Shown here one piece after another: positions 1 through 5,734 of a stretch of 8,635 bases of DNA (its first letter is position 1; the number at the start of each line of letters is the position of its first letter). The DNA lies in NCBI GenBank assembly GCA_050292445.1, contig JBNKLQ010000251.1, positions 1 through 8,635 of the forward strand, read 5' to 3'. The DNA comes from Leptofilum sp050292445. Lineage in GTDB: Bacteria > Chloroflexota > Anaerolineae > Promineifilales > Promineifilaceae. Made by a program: the position numbers and the translations under genes. The notes under the pieces are model-generated. The model was not told the origin of the DNA. It did no database searches and worked only from the letters and a program-made list of their open reading frames with translations.

Positions 1-143
1 GCAAGTTGATTGGTAACATGAGCTGGCGTCTGACGCTGGGGACGCATTTCATACAATTTCACTTGTATGCCCTGCTCTGCCAGTTGCCATGCCGCTTCCG
101 TACCAGCTAACCCACCACCTATGATCACAAGAGATTGGCTCAT
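1..143 (-). CDS. trmFO: TrmFO, folate-dependent tRNA (uracil-54-C5)-methyltransferase, N-terminal part
   Basis: Only the first 47 codons are inside the window; the rest lies beyond the left edge. The protein begins MSQSLVIIGGGLAGTEAAWQ, an FAD-binding Rossmann start with the GxGxxG-like GGGLAG motif at residues 9-14. It continues with LYEMRP (31-36) and QTPAHVTNQL (38-47), which match the characteristic EMRP...TPAH block of TrmFO/Gid. Family members use methylenetetrahydrofolate and FADH2 to make m5U54 in the T-loop of tRNAs in the cytoplasm. The ATG at 143-141 is the natural start because the GGG-rich FAD motif follows at the usual distance. There is no convincing ribosome binding site, only GGGG just ahead of the ATG, and the promoter -10 box lies 6 nt upstream. 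The gene reads in the same direction as the uridylyltransferase gene, but a hairpin and its own promoter lie between them. Confidence 0.94.
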   Translation of the reverse strand, partial: MSQSLVIIGGGLAGTEAAWQLAEQGIQVKLYEMRPQRQTPAHVTNQL

Positions 144-149
144 GCCCCA

Positions 150-158
150 ATTGTATCA
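150..158 (-). promoter_or_regulatory. Extended -10 promoter of trmFO, possibly leaderless
   Basis: On the minus strand the sequence reads TGATACAAT, which is the TGn extension plus TACAAT (5 of 6 to consensus). It ends 6 nt before the trmFO ATG. A start site 6-8 nt downstream of the -10 would fall on or next to the A of the ATG. No good -35 box is present 16-18 nt upstream, which is common for extended -10 promoters. Inferred from sequence only. Confidence 0.45.
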
Positions 159-192
159 CAACCAACTAGAGAGCACCGCGAATTTTGAGCAA

Positions 193-212
193 GAAAAAGC
201 CTAACCTGGCTT
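193..212 (-). terminator. Weak intrinsic terminator after the uridylyltransferase gene
   Basis: On the minus strand AAGCC and GGCTT pair around a 6-nt loop (AGGTTA), and the second arm runs into a short T-tract. It lies 33 nt past the stop of the uridylyltransferase gene and upstream of the trmFO promoter, where a terminator is expected. The 5-bp stem is short, so termination may be partial. Confidence 0.42.
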
Positions 213-244
213 GACCTTATGAGGAAGAAGTACCGCCACGTCAA

Positions 245-1639
245 CTACCGATAATGCAATTTGCCAGACAGAACGGTTCCATCAGGGATATGTACCTGTG
301 TTCCGGCTTCATTGCATAGCCACACATCTCCCTGACAAACCACATCTTTGCCAAAGCAAAAATCACCTTCCACAACCAAGCTGTTGTTATGCACTAGTGA
401 CGGGACGCCATGGGGAAAACGGGCGTCCAAATCTGAGACGTATTTGTAGAAACGGCCGTCCAGATTAATGTTGAACTGGCGCATGCGGCGCTGGCCACTG
501 GGCACAATGCGGAAATCTTCGGTAAGCGAGTAGGCGTCTGAACGAACCGCCAACAAATCATTGCTGGTTTTTACCGGGGCAAAGCGGCTGCGCGGCACGC
601 GAATCGCCTGGGCACCATTAAAGACAGCAATAGCTGAACCCATTGCCGTTTCCAACTGATAAACTGGCGTCGAATCCGGATCGCGTGGATCCACCGTCTT
701 GCTGTTGCGAATCATGGGCAGCCCTAGACGATTGTCATGGGCTTGCATCTGTCGGTAAAGCGTGGGCAGGTGGAACCAAAGGTTATTGGTATTGAAATAT
801 TTGTAGCGCTGGATGTCTTGGAATGCGGCCGTATCCTCTGGTGGGCATTGAGCCGCTTCGCGCAAGATGAGCTGCCCGTCCAGCCTTTGGGCCAGATGCC
901 CCCCCTTCTTATCCATCTCGGTTCGATCGGCCACTTCCATCATGAAGGGAATTTCGTTATCCACCAAATATCCCAAAATGGATAAATCCACGACGGCACC
1001 CAAATTATCAGCATTGGACACAAAAGCATATTCGTATCCTTTTTCCAAGAGATTGGGCAGCATCTCGCTGGTGATCAATGCGGTGTAAATATCGCCATGA
1101 CCTGGTGGACACCATTCCAGTTCTGGATTTTCCGGCCACGCTACAGGCTGAAAATCTTCCCGGCGAATTTTCGGCTCTTTGTGCTGTAAAAAGCTGTGAG
1201 GCAACGCATGGTTTAAGTTTGGATACTTTTCCAGCAAGGCCAGGGAATCTGCCTCGGTTGAGAAACTATTCATGAGCAGCAGGGGCACGTTGGCCAACTG
1301 TGCCTGCCGGGCAATGATGTCCAAAAAAGAGTGTCCGTCTTTAACCGGCAGCAAAGATTTGGCCTTTTCTAACCCCATACTCGTGCCCAAACCGCCATTT
1401 AGTTTNATAACGGCCGTCTTCTCTAAAGCATATTTGCCAATCGTCTCTAATCTTTGGGGAAATTTTTCGGCATTTGGAATCTGAGTGACTGATTCAATCT
1501 CATCTTCAGGAATGTATCCCGTTTGTCCGGTTAACAACTGCTTGTAATAGTGGGCAAATGTATCAATAAAAATTTGTGGTAGGCCTTCAGCCTTCATGCG
1601 GGTAAGAAATGGGGAAAAAGTGGAAGTCATAATTGTCAT
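245..1639 (-). CDS. UTP-glucose-1-phosphate uridylyltransferase, eukaryote-type UDPGP family
   Basis: At 464 residues it belongs to the UDPGP (UGP2-like) family rather than the GalU family usual in bacteria. It would make UDP-glucose from UTP and glucose-1-phosphate in the cytoplasm for polysaccharide and glycolipid synthesis. Visible motifs are the nucleotide-binding loop KLNGGLGTSMG (79-89) with K95 after it, PPGHGD (178-183), NADNLG (209-214), MEVADRTEMDKKGG (233-247), NTNNLW (283-288) and a lysine in FAPVKTSNDLL (353-363). The end (about 420-464) has the hydrophobic/Gly periodicity of the family's C-terminal beta-helix. Residue 78 is undetermined because base 1406 is n (codon ATN, so Ile or Met). 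The ATG at 1639 follows a weak AGGCG; a second in-frame ATG at 1630 is possible. It is probably the last gene of a three-gene minus-strand operon, 69 nt after the TPR gene. UDP-sugar specificity beyond glucose cannot be settled by eye. Confidence 0.93.
   Translation of the reverse strand: MTIMTSTFSPFLTRMKAEGLPQIFIDTFAHYYKQLLTGQTGYIPEDEIESVTQIPNAEKFPQRLETIGKYALEKTAVXKLNGGLGTSMGLEKAKSLLPVKDGHSFLDIIARQAQLANVPLLLMNSFSTEADSLALLEKYPNLNHALPHSFLQHKEPKIRREDFQPVAWPENPELEWCPPGHGDIYTALITSEMLPNLLEKGYEYAFVSNADNLGAVVDLSILGYLVDNEIPFMMEVADRTEMDKKGGHLAQRLDGQLILREAAQCPPEDTAAFQDIQRYKYFNTNNLWFHLPTLYRQMQAHDNRLGLPMIRNSKTVDPRDPDSTPVYQLETAMGSAIAVFNGAQAIRVPRSRFAPVKTSNDLLAVRSDAYSLTEDFRIVPSGQRRMRQFNINLDGRFYKYVSDLDARFPHGVPSLVHNNSLVVEGDFCFGKDVVCQGDVWLCNEAGTQVHIPDGTVLSGKLHYR
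1406..1406. other. Ambiguous base (n) in the uridylyltransferase gene
   Basis: The only undetermined base in the window. On the coding strand it is the third position of codon 78 (ATN), just before the KLNGG nucleotide-binding loop. T, C or A gives Ile; G gives Met. Either residue keeps the reading frame, and family members commonly carry a hydrophobic residue here. It lies 4 nt from an ACGGCCGT palindrome. Confidence 0.95.
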
Positions 1640-1708
1640 ATATTCGCCTGTTTTAGTTAAGTGTGATCAAACGGCCGTAAAAAGGGCGAACTACTTTCGT
1701 GGGTGCCG

Positions 1709-2227
1709 TCAGGTACGGCCGTTCAATTCATGCAATTTTTCAATCAAATTTCGGGCATCCTGGTCGTTGGGATTTGCTTGCAAAGCCCGCTTGAACCAGG
1801 CAATCGCCATCTCGTAGTCACGCCGGTCGCGGTAAATGAGCCCGATATTATACGCCACATTTGGGGCAACCGGATCAATGGCCAACGCTTCTTCAAAAGC
1901 AGCAATCGCCTGCAACTGCTCTTCATCACGAGCCAGGACAGGGTTCCCTAAGTAAGCTGCACCTAAATTGGTCCACACCATCGCATTGCCAGGTGCCCGT
2001 TCTCGCAGCGTTTCCAGCAAGGTCACTGCTTTTTTAAATTTCTTCGTCAAAATATAGGCACCACTCAAGTTAAGCGATGCATCAAAATGTTCTGGGTTTA
2101 GAGAATGGGCTTTTTGCAAAACAGTGACCGCATCATTCACTTTACCACGATGCAAAAGCTCACTTCCCCGCCGAAATAACGCTTCAAATTTCAGATCTTT
2201 TTTTTGCTTCTTGGCATCTCTCTTCAT
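1709..2227 (-). CDS. Small tetratricopeptide-repeat (TPR) protein
   Basis: A 172-residue protein with a Lys-rich N-terminus and about four TPR units. Counting from this ATG they lie near residues 14-47, 49-82, 83-121 (with an extra stretch GNPVLARDEEQLQ between the two helices) and 123-157. Diagnostic positions are visible, such as NLGAAY, AIAAFEEALAIDP and AYNIGLIYRDRRDYEMAIAW with the closing ALQANP. There is no signal peptide or membrane segment, so it is probably a cytoplasmic scaffold or adaptor; its partner is unknown. I prefer the ATG at 2227, about 12 nt after AGGAAGG. A TTG at 2239 would add four residues, but it abuts that ribosome-binding sequence with no spacing. It lies 74 nt after the nicotinate phosphoribosyltransferase gene and 69 nt before the uridylyltransferase gene. 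The C-terminal codons contain one ACGGCCGT palindrome (1715-1722). Confidence 0.85.
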   Translation of the reverse strand: MKRDAKKQKKDLKFEALFRRGSELLHRGKVNDAVTVLQKAHSLNPEHFDASLNLSGAYILTKKFKKAVTLLETLRERAPGNAMVWTNLGAAYLGNPVLARDEEQLQAIAAFEEALAIDPVAPNVAYNIGLIYRDRRDYEMAIAWFKRALQANPNDQDARNLIEKLHELNGRT

Positions 2228-2301
2228 CTCTTTACACAACCTTCCTAAAGGACATCCTTACAGTGGCCAACTCTGACCAAACAAATACGGAACATTAATC
2301 A

Positions 2302-3654
2302 TTATAAATGGGTCAAATCCACCGGAATTAATTCGGGATTATCGGTTGCGGTGCGACCCACTTTGGCCATATCGTGCCACTCATCATCAACGCACACGCG
2401 CACAACATCCGCTGTGAAATCGGTGTTTGTCTCCTTATCATTTAGCAATAAAGAAGACCCAACACCATAAATATCAACCGGCACTTGCAGCTTTTCAAAT
2501 CGGGCAATCTTGGCCGGGTTAAAGCCGCCCGTCACCACTATACGAACATTTTGGCAATACTTTTTGGCCATTTCCTCTTCTTCTGGAGTCAAAGCCCATT
2601 GCTGCCAGGCAGCATCTAACGCCTGCCGCATGTTAAAAACCAGGCGTGGCGTAACGCCTAAATCTAGACTAGGATCGCCCAAAGGAGGCACGTTTACATC
2701 ACGCAAGCTTCCGCTGGTATCCAGCCGAACGCCAAACAAGATGTACTTTTGAGCTTCGGCTTCATTACCGGCCAGCATCAACGCACTGTAACGCTCAAAC
2801 ATTGCCTTCATAGCACGAATGCCATCGGTAATGGAATCGTTATTAAAGTCCACCAAAACAATGCGGGACACATCTGCTGAAACATATTCGGCAAAGGCCA
2901 GCATGGCTGCGGCCGTATCGCTTAAAAAGCAGGCAATGACGGCATGGGCAATAGTGCCCCCACCAGCCCCGCCCCACCAATCTCCTTGAGCATCTGTGGA
3001 AACATACGGCCGTAACTTCCCCCCAAAGTCTCGATTGAACCGTTCAACTGCCACATCATAGGCATATCCGTCAGCAGCCTGCACTTCGTGCAGATCAAAT
3101 CTAGCCGGAAAAAAGAGAACGGATTTGCCACGTGCAGACTGCAGAATATTGTAAACGTTACTGGCAATACGGCTGCTGCGACTTAAAATACCAAGCATGG
3201 GCGTTTCCAACAAGGCAAAGTCACGATAGCGGCCCTGAATTTTAATGACCGGCTGAACCTTGAGCGGCTCCCCATTGTAAATTGTTGTTGCACCATCGTG
3301 AACGGCCGAAACGCGCAAATTCTGCCAGGTGGGCACCCAACGGCCGTTTTCATCAAAATAGCCCGTACAATGACGCAGCATCGACAGAGCCTTATCTACC
3401 CCCACAACCACGGTCTTGCCAGCCCGGCGTGTAAAAAATTGCACCTCGACATCCATATCTCCCACATTGAGCCCAGCCGGATTCCGCCCAATATCACGGG
3501 CATATTGCCCCTGGTAGCCATGATCTTGCCCAACGCCCTCCAGCATCTTCAAAATGTTGGCAAAATATTTATCAGAATACCAGCCACGCTTCATACGATC
3601 ACTATCAAGTTTAAAAACCGAATTGGTTAACCGTTTTCCGTTAAAAATGGTCAT
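2302..3654 (-). CDS. pncB: Nicotinate phosphoribosyltransferase (NAD salvage)
   Basis: A 450-residue protein of the NAPRTase family. Members join nicotinate and PRPP to give nicotinate mononucleotide, usually with ATP hydrolysis, in the Preiss-Handler route to NAD. Numbering from the ATG at 3654, visible motifs are HEVQAADGYAYD (189-200), GGGTIAHAV (231-239), whose H237 sits where PncB proteins carry the phosphorylated His, VDFNNDS (268-274), GVRLDTSGSL (308-317), VTGGFNPAKI (374-383) and VDIYGVGSSL (393-402). The last three form the phosphoribosyl and base pocket in this family. The open frame extends to a GTG at 3663, but the ATG at 3654 follows GAGAGTG at better spacing. It is probably the first gene of a minus-strand operon, transcribed divergently from the lipoprotein gene. 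Nicotinamide specificity is less likely given the match to PncB-type proteins, but it is not excluded. Confidence 0.9.
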   Translation of the reverse strand: MTIFNGKRLTNSVFKLDSDRMKRGWYSDKYFANILKMLEGVGQDHGYQGQYARDIGRNPAGLNVGDMDVEVQFFTRRAGKTVVVGVDKALSMLRHCTGYFDENGRWVPTWQNLRVSAVHDGATTIYNGEPLKVQPVIKIQGRYRDFALLETPMLGILSRSSRIASNVYNILQSARGKSVLFFPARFDLHEVQAADGYAYDVAVERFNRDFGGKLRPYVSTDAQGDWWGGAGGGTIAHAVIACFLSDTAAAMLAFAEYVSADVSRIVLVDFNNDSITDGIRAMKAMFERYSALMLAGNEAEAQKYILFGVRLDTSGSLRDVNVPPLGDPSLDLGVTPRLVFNMRQALDAAWQQWALTPEEEEMAKKYCQNVRIVVTGGFNPAKIARFEKLQVPVDIYGVGSSLLLNDKETNTDFTADVVRVCVDDEWHDMAKVGRTATDNPELIPVDLTHL

Positions 3655-3702
3655 AAAATACACTCTCTATGCGAATAATCGTAATGATGAATTTAAGGTA
3701 AA

Positions 3703-3730
3703 TTGCGTAAACACAAAACTGTAATATTAT
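3703..3730 (+). promoter_or_regulatory. Promoter of the lipoprotein gene
   Basis: TTGCGT (3703-3708), a 16-nt spacer and TATTAT (3725-3730, 5 of 6 to consensus). The start would be near 3737, giving a leader of about 40 nt that holds the strong AGGAG at 3765-3769. The region is AT-rich and other -10-like hexamers (for example 3733-3738) are present, so the exact box is uncertain. Confidence 0.4.
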
Positions 3731-3756
3731 AGTATTATTCAACCCCCTATGTTCAA
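3726..3756 (-). promoter_or_regulatory. Promoter of the pncB-TPR-uridylyltransferase operon
   Basis: The minus strand carries a perfect TATAAT at 3731-3726. The best -35 candidate is TTGAAC (3756-3751) with a long 19-nt spacer. The predicted start near 3719 gives a leader of about 65 nt. The -10 shares its bases with the -10 proposed for the divergent lipoprotein gene. Confidence 0.45.
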
Positions 3757-3776
3757 AAGAGAAGAGGAGACAAACA

Positions 3777-4430
3777 ATGAACAAAAAAGCAGTATTACTC
3801 TGGATGATTGCCTTCATTTTTTTAGTTGCCTGTGGCGGAGGAGGTGATACAGAACCAGACACCCCCGCATCAGACAATAATACCAGTTCTTCCACCACAA
3901 CGGAAACGACTGAAACAACAGAAGAAGATAGTACAGCAGCTGATTCAGAGGACATGGCAGAGGAGCCCACAGAAGAAAGCGAGCCGGCAGATGAGGCCGA
4001 GTCAATGGAAGAAGAAACCGATGCAGAACCTGCCAGCGAAGAACCTGCAGAAGAAACGGCCGCTGAACCAGCTGCCCCTGCTTCGCCATTTGGAGATCGT
4101 CCCATGACGGGCACCGATCCTGAAACAAATCTTACCGTGAACCCAGACTCAGTCAACCCAGGTGATACCTTTATTGTTCGTGGCGAAATTATTAGCATGA
4201 ACCTGACCCCCACAACTTCGCCAGAATTTTTGATCCTATCCCCAGATGGGCTAAAGTTCCGCTTGCGCAGCCAGGATCTGGCTGAAACATACTATGAGGA
4301 TGGCGATCAGCTTCAAGCATTCCAATATCAGAATGGTCTTTTAGCCCAAGCCACCGCTACGCTGGCCGCTGATGCCAGTCCATCTGACATCCCCACAAGC
4401 ACGGATCTTGTACTCATTAAAGATGAGTAA
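3777..4430 (+). CDS. Lipoprotein with acidic Thr/Glu/Ser linker and unrecognised C-terminal domain
   Basis: A 217-residue protein. Residues 1-19 form a lipoprotein signal peptide: KK at 3-4, a hydrophobic core, and the lipobox LVAC with Cys19, followed by four glycines. Residues 24 to about 105 are low-complexity and strongly acidic (runs of T, E, S, D, A), a flexible spacer that would hold the C-terminal part away from the membrane. Residues about 113-217 form a compact domain with alternating hydrophobic residues (GDTFIVRGEIIS, FLILSPDGLKFRLRS, GDQLQAFQYQNG), probably mostly beta, that I do not recognise. Its small size and GEI-type strand suggest an OB-like barrel, but that is only an impression. 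The start is clear: AGGAG at 3765-3769, 7 nt before the ATG. The gene stands alone between a divergent promoter and a strong terminator. Function unknown. Confidence 0.88.
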   Translation: MNKKAVLLWMIAFIFLVACGGGGDTEPDTPASDNNTSSSTTTETTETTEEDSTAADSEDMAEEPTEESEPADEAESMEEETDAEPASEEPAEETAAEPAAPASPFGDRPMTGTDPETNLTVNPDSVNPGDTFIVRGEIISMNLTPTTSPEFLILSPDGLKFRLRSQDLAETYYEDGDQLQAFQYQNGLLAQATATLAADASPSDIPTSTDLVLIKDE

Positions 4431-4462
4431 TTAGCTTACAAGTAATCACACTCGTTTCAGGT

Positions 4463-4498
4463 AAAGCTGTGATGCAAAACTGCATCACAGCTTTTTTT
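4463..4498 (+). terminator. Strong intrinsic terminator of the lipoprotein gene
   Basis: A perfect 14-bp stem (4463-4476 with 4481-4494; arm AAAGCTGTGATGCA), a 4-nt loop AAAC, and a T-run from 4492 to 4498. It begins 33 nt after the lipoprotein stop codon. On the opposite strand only three T follow the stem, so it is mainly a plus-strand terminator. Confidence 0.92.
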
Positions 4499-4738
4499 AT
4501 TCGTGTAGCACATATCGGCTATTAAAATACAATCATTATGTTGATTTATATTTGATCTTATGAAAAGTAATTGTTATAATGCCCCTAGTTTAACTTACAT
4601 AATCTTAATTTAAGTTGTCCGATATCATTTCATCTGGCACTTTCTGGCTCAGTGCTAATATAACTCTTTAGAGTGGCTCCTCTCTCGGTGGCCAAATGTA
4701 TTTGCTGCATATACTGATACATTTGTTGCTACACGAAT
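4499..4738. repeat. 240-bp segment bounded by perfect 12-bp inverted repeats (MITE-like candidate)
   Basis: ATTCGTGTAGCA at 4499-4510 is repeated exactly in inverted form at 4727-4738 (TGCTACACGAAT). If the element is taken as 4500-4737, with 11-bp termini, both flanks read TTA (4497-4499 and 4738-4740), as a 3-bp target duplication would. The left end directly abuts the T-run of the lipoprotein terminator. The interior has no open frame of note but carries a consensus promoter pointing at xerD and a 9-bp hairpin just inside the right terminus. Mobility is inference: one copy is visible, and a chance 12-bp inverted repeat within this distance is roughly a one-in-eight event for a window of this size. 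Confidence 0.4.
4552..4580 (+). promoter_or_regulatory. Consensus promoter upstream of xerD
   Basis: TTGATC (4552-4557), a 17-nt spacer and a perfect TATAAT (4575-4580), which is also preceded by TGT as an extended -10. It is the best promoter in the window. The predicted start is near A4587, about 198 nt upstream of the xerD ATG. It lies inside the inverted-repeat-bounded segment. Confidence 0.72.
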
Positions 4739-4784
4739 TAAAGCCCTCTTTAAGGACTCTGGGCATAGCAAGGAGTGTGAGGCG
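4587..4784 (+). promoter_or_regulatory. Long hairpin-rich leader of xerD
   Basis: About 198 nt of predicted untranslated leader with no open frame that I can support. Possible stems are TAACTTA (4591-4597) with TAAGTTG (4611-4617, one G-U), TGGCACT (4635-4641) with AGTGCTA (4651-4657, one G-U), ACTC/GAGT around 4663-4674, and a perfect 9-bp CAAATGTAT (4693-4701) with ATACATTTG (4717-4725). GCCC and GGGC arms lie near 4743-4763. The ribosome binding site AAGGAG is at 4770-4775, 9 nt before the ATG. I recognise no known riboswitch or T-box consensus. The leader could regulate translation or simply be the remnant of an inserted repeat. Confidence 0.35.
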
Positions 4785-5657
4785 ATGGAAGAACAGCTGC
4801 TCGCCTTCCTGAAGTTCCTTCAACAAGAGTACAATTATTCAAGCAACACAATAGCTGCCTATAAAAACGACCTGGGTCAATTTGTTTCCTATCTGCAGGA
4901 AAACAACCTGAACAGTAAAGGGAACTGGCAATCTATTGGCGCAAATAAAATTAATGGGTATGTTGATTATATGAAGGAGCAGCCCTATGCGTCTTCTTCT
5001 GTAGCGCGGAAAGTTGCTGCGGTAAAATCATTTTTTAATTATCTAGAAACCAATCAAATTGTTCAAGAAAATCCCACGACAAACATTGATTCACCTAAAG
5101 TGAAAAAACGGTTACCAAAAACGCTTACGGCTGAAGAGGTTGAACGGCTTTTAGAAGCGCCGGCAAGCAAAAAATCGCCCAAAAATCTGCGCGATATGGC
5201 TTTGCTAAATATGCTCTATTCCACTGGCATGCGAGTAACCGAGGTTGTTTCGCTTCGTCTAAAGGATGTCGATTTAGAAAACAAGGTTCTATATTGCCCA
5301 GGCAAAGACGACCAAATTCGCGAACTCCCTTTTGATCAGGAAACTGAGGAAATTTTAGAAAATTATATTGAAGAGGGACGGCCGTTTCTTGTTAAAGATA
5401 AAGATGAAACCGCGATGTTCCTTAACCATCGGGGACAACAGCTAACCCGGCAAGGTCTCTGGCTCATCATTAAAGCCTATGCTAAAGAAGCGGACTTAAG
5501 CGTTGCTGTAACACCACATACGCTACGCCACAGTTTTGCAGCCCACAAGCTTAACAGTGGTTCAGATTTGCAGGAAGTGCAAAAGCTGCTCGGTCACGCC
5601 AACATTTCCACAACCCAAATTTATACCCAACTAGAAGAAAGCGAAACTTCCGAATAA
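4785..5657 (+). CDS. xerD: Tyrosine recombinase XerD/XerC type (chromosome dimer resolution)
   Basis: At 290 residues it has the usual Xer length. The N-terminal SAM-like core-binding domain spans about 1-90 (NTIAAYKNDLGQF; KVAAVKSFFNYL) and the catalytic domain about 110-282. All six active-site residues are present: R150 (YSTGMR), K174 (CPGKDD), H245 and R248 (HTLRH), H271 (LLGH) and nucleophile Y280 (QIYT). This spacing matches E. coli XerD almost residue for residue. The LPKTLTAEEVERLLEAP stretch and STGMR fit XerD better than XerC, and linkage to the purine nucleoside phosphorylase gene recalls Bacillus xerD-drm-pupG. The family resolves chromosome dimers at dif together with a partner and FtsK. 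Oddities: only 10 residues follow Y280, fewer than is usual, and GKDDQIR replaces the common GKGxKxR. The gene is more AT-rich than its neighbours. A mobile-element integrase is less likely given its size and context. Confidence 0.9.
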   Translation: MEEQLLAFLKFLQQEYNYSSNTIAAYKNDLGQFVSYLQENNLNSKGNWQSIGANKINGYVDYMKEQPYASSSVARKVAAVKSFFNYLETNQIVQENPTTNIDSPKVKKRLPKTLTAEEVERLLEAPASKKSPKNLRDMALLNMLYSTGMRVTEVVSLRLKDVDLENKVLYCPGKDDQIRELPFDQETEEILENYIEEGRPFLVKDKDETAMFLNHRGQQLTRQGLWLIIKAYAKEADLSVAVTPHTLRHSFAAHKLNSGSDLQEVQKLLGHANISTTQIYTQLEESETSE

Positions 5658-5689
5658 ACGTTTAGCCCAATTTACGGAACAGTTCAGGC

Positions 5690-5724
5690 GCCACGGCAAA
5701 AATTTGTCGTGGCCTCTTATTTTC
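5690..5724 (+). terminator. Terminator-like hairpin between xerD and punA
   Basis: GCCACGGCAAA (5690-5700) pairs with TTTGTCGTGGC (5703-5713) over 11 positions with one G-U, followed by TCTTATTTTC. The AA between the arms is too short a loop, so the innermost pair would open. The T-tract runs straight into the punA ribosome binding site AGGTGA (5725-5730). I see no separate punA promoter, so this may be a partial terminator or attenuator within a xerD-punA transcript. Confidence 0.6.
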
Positions 5725-5734
5725 AGGTGACAAT

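Noticed and set aside
737..1484. Several plus-strand open frames of 65-82 codons inside the uridylyltransferase gene
   Set aside because: They are antisense shadows of a well-conserved gene, have no ribosome binding sites and read as random protein.
2228..2239. TTG at 2239 as start of the TPR protein
   Set aside because: AGGAAGG ends directly against this TTG, leaving no spacing, whereas the ATG at 2227 is a better codon at a tolerable distance. It remains possible.
3655..3663. GTG at 3663 as start of the nicotinate phosphoribosyltransferase
   Set aside because: The ATG at 3654 is three codons downstream, at a suitable distance from GAGAGTG, and the family homology begins after it.
3641..4213. 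190-codon open frame on the minus strand opposite the lipoprotein gene
   Set aside because: It is the mirror of the acidic low-complexity linker (its product is Ser/Val/Gly-rich), overlaps the pncB start, and has no recognisable domain. The plus-strand gene has a perfect lipobox and ribosome binding site.
4519..4546. dif-like XerD half-site (TTATGTTGATT at 4536-4546, 9 of 11 to the E. coli half-site) next to xerD
   Set aside because: The left arm at the required distance does not resemble a XerC half-site or the inverse of the right arm. The region is AT-rich, so chance similarity is likely.
4587..4784. T-box or other known riboswitch in the xerD leader
   Set aside because: No T-box sequence or recognisable aptamer core is present; the hairpins are generic.
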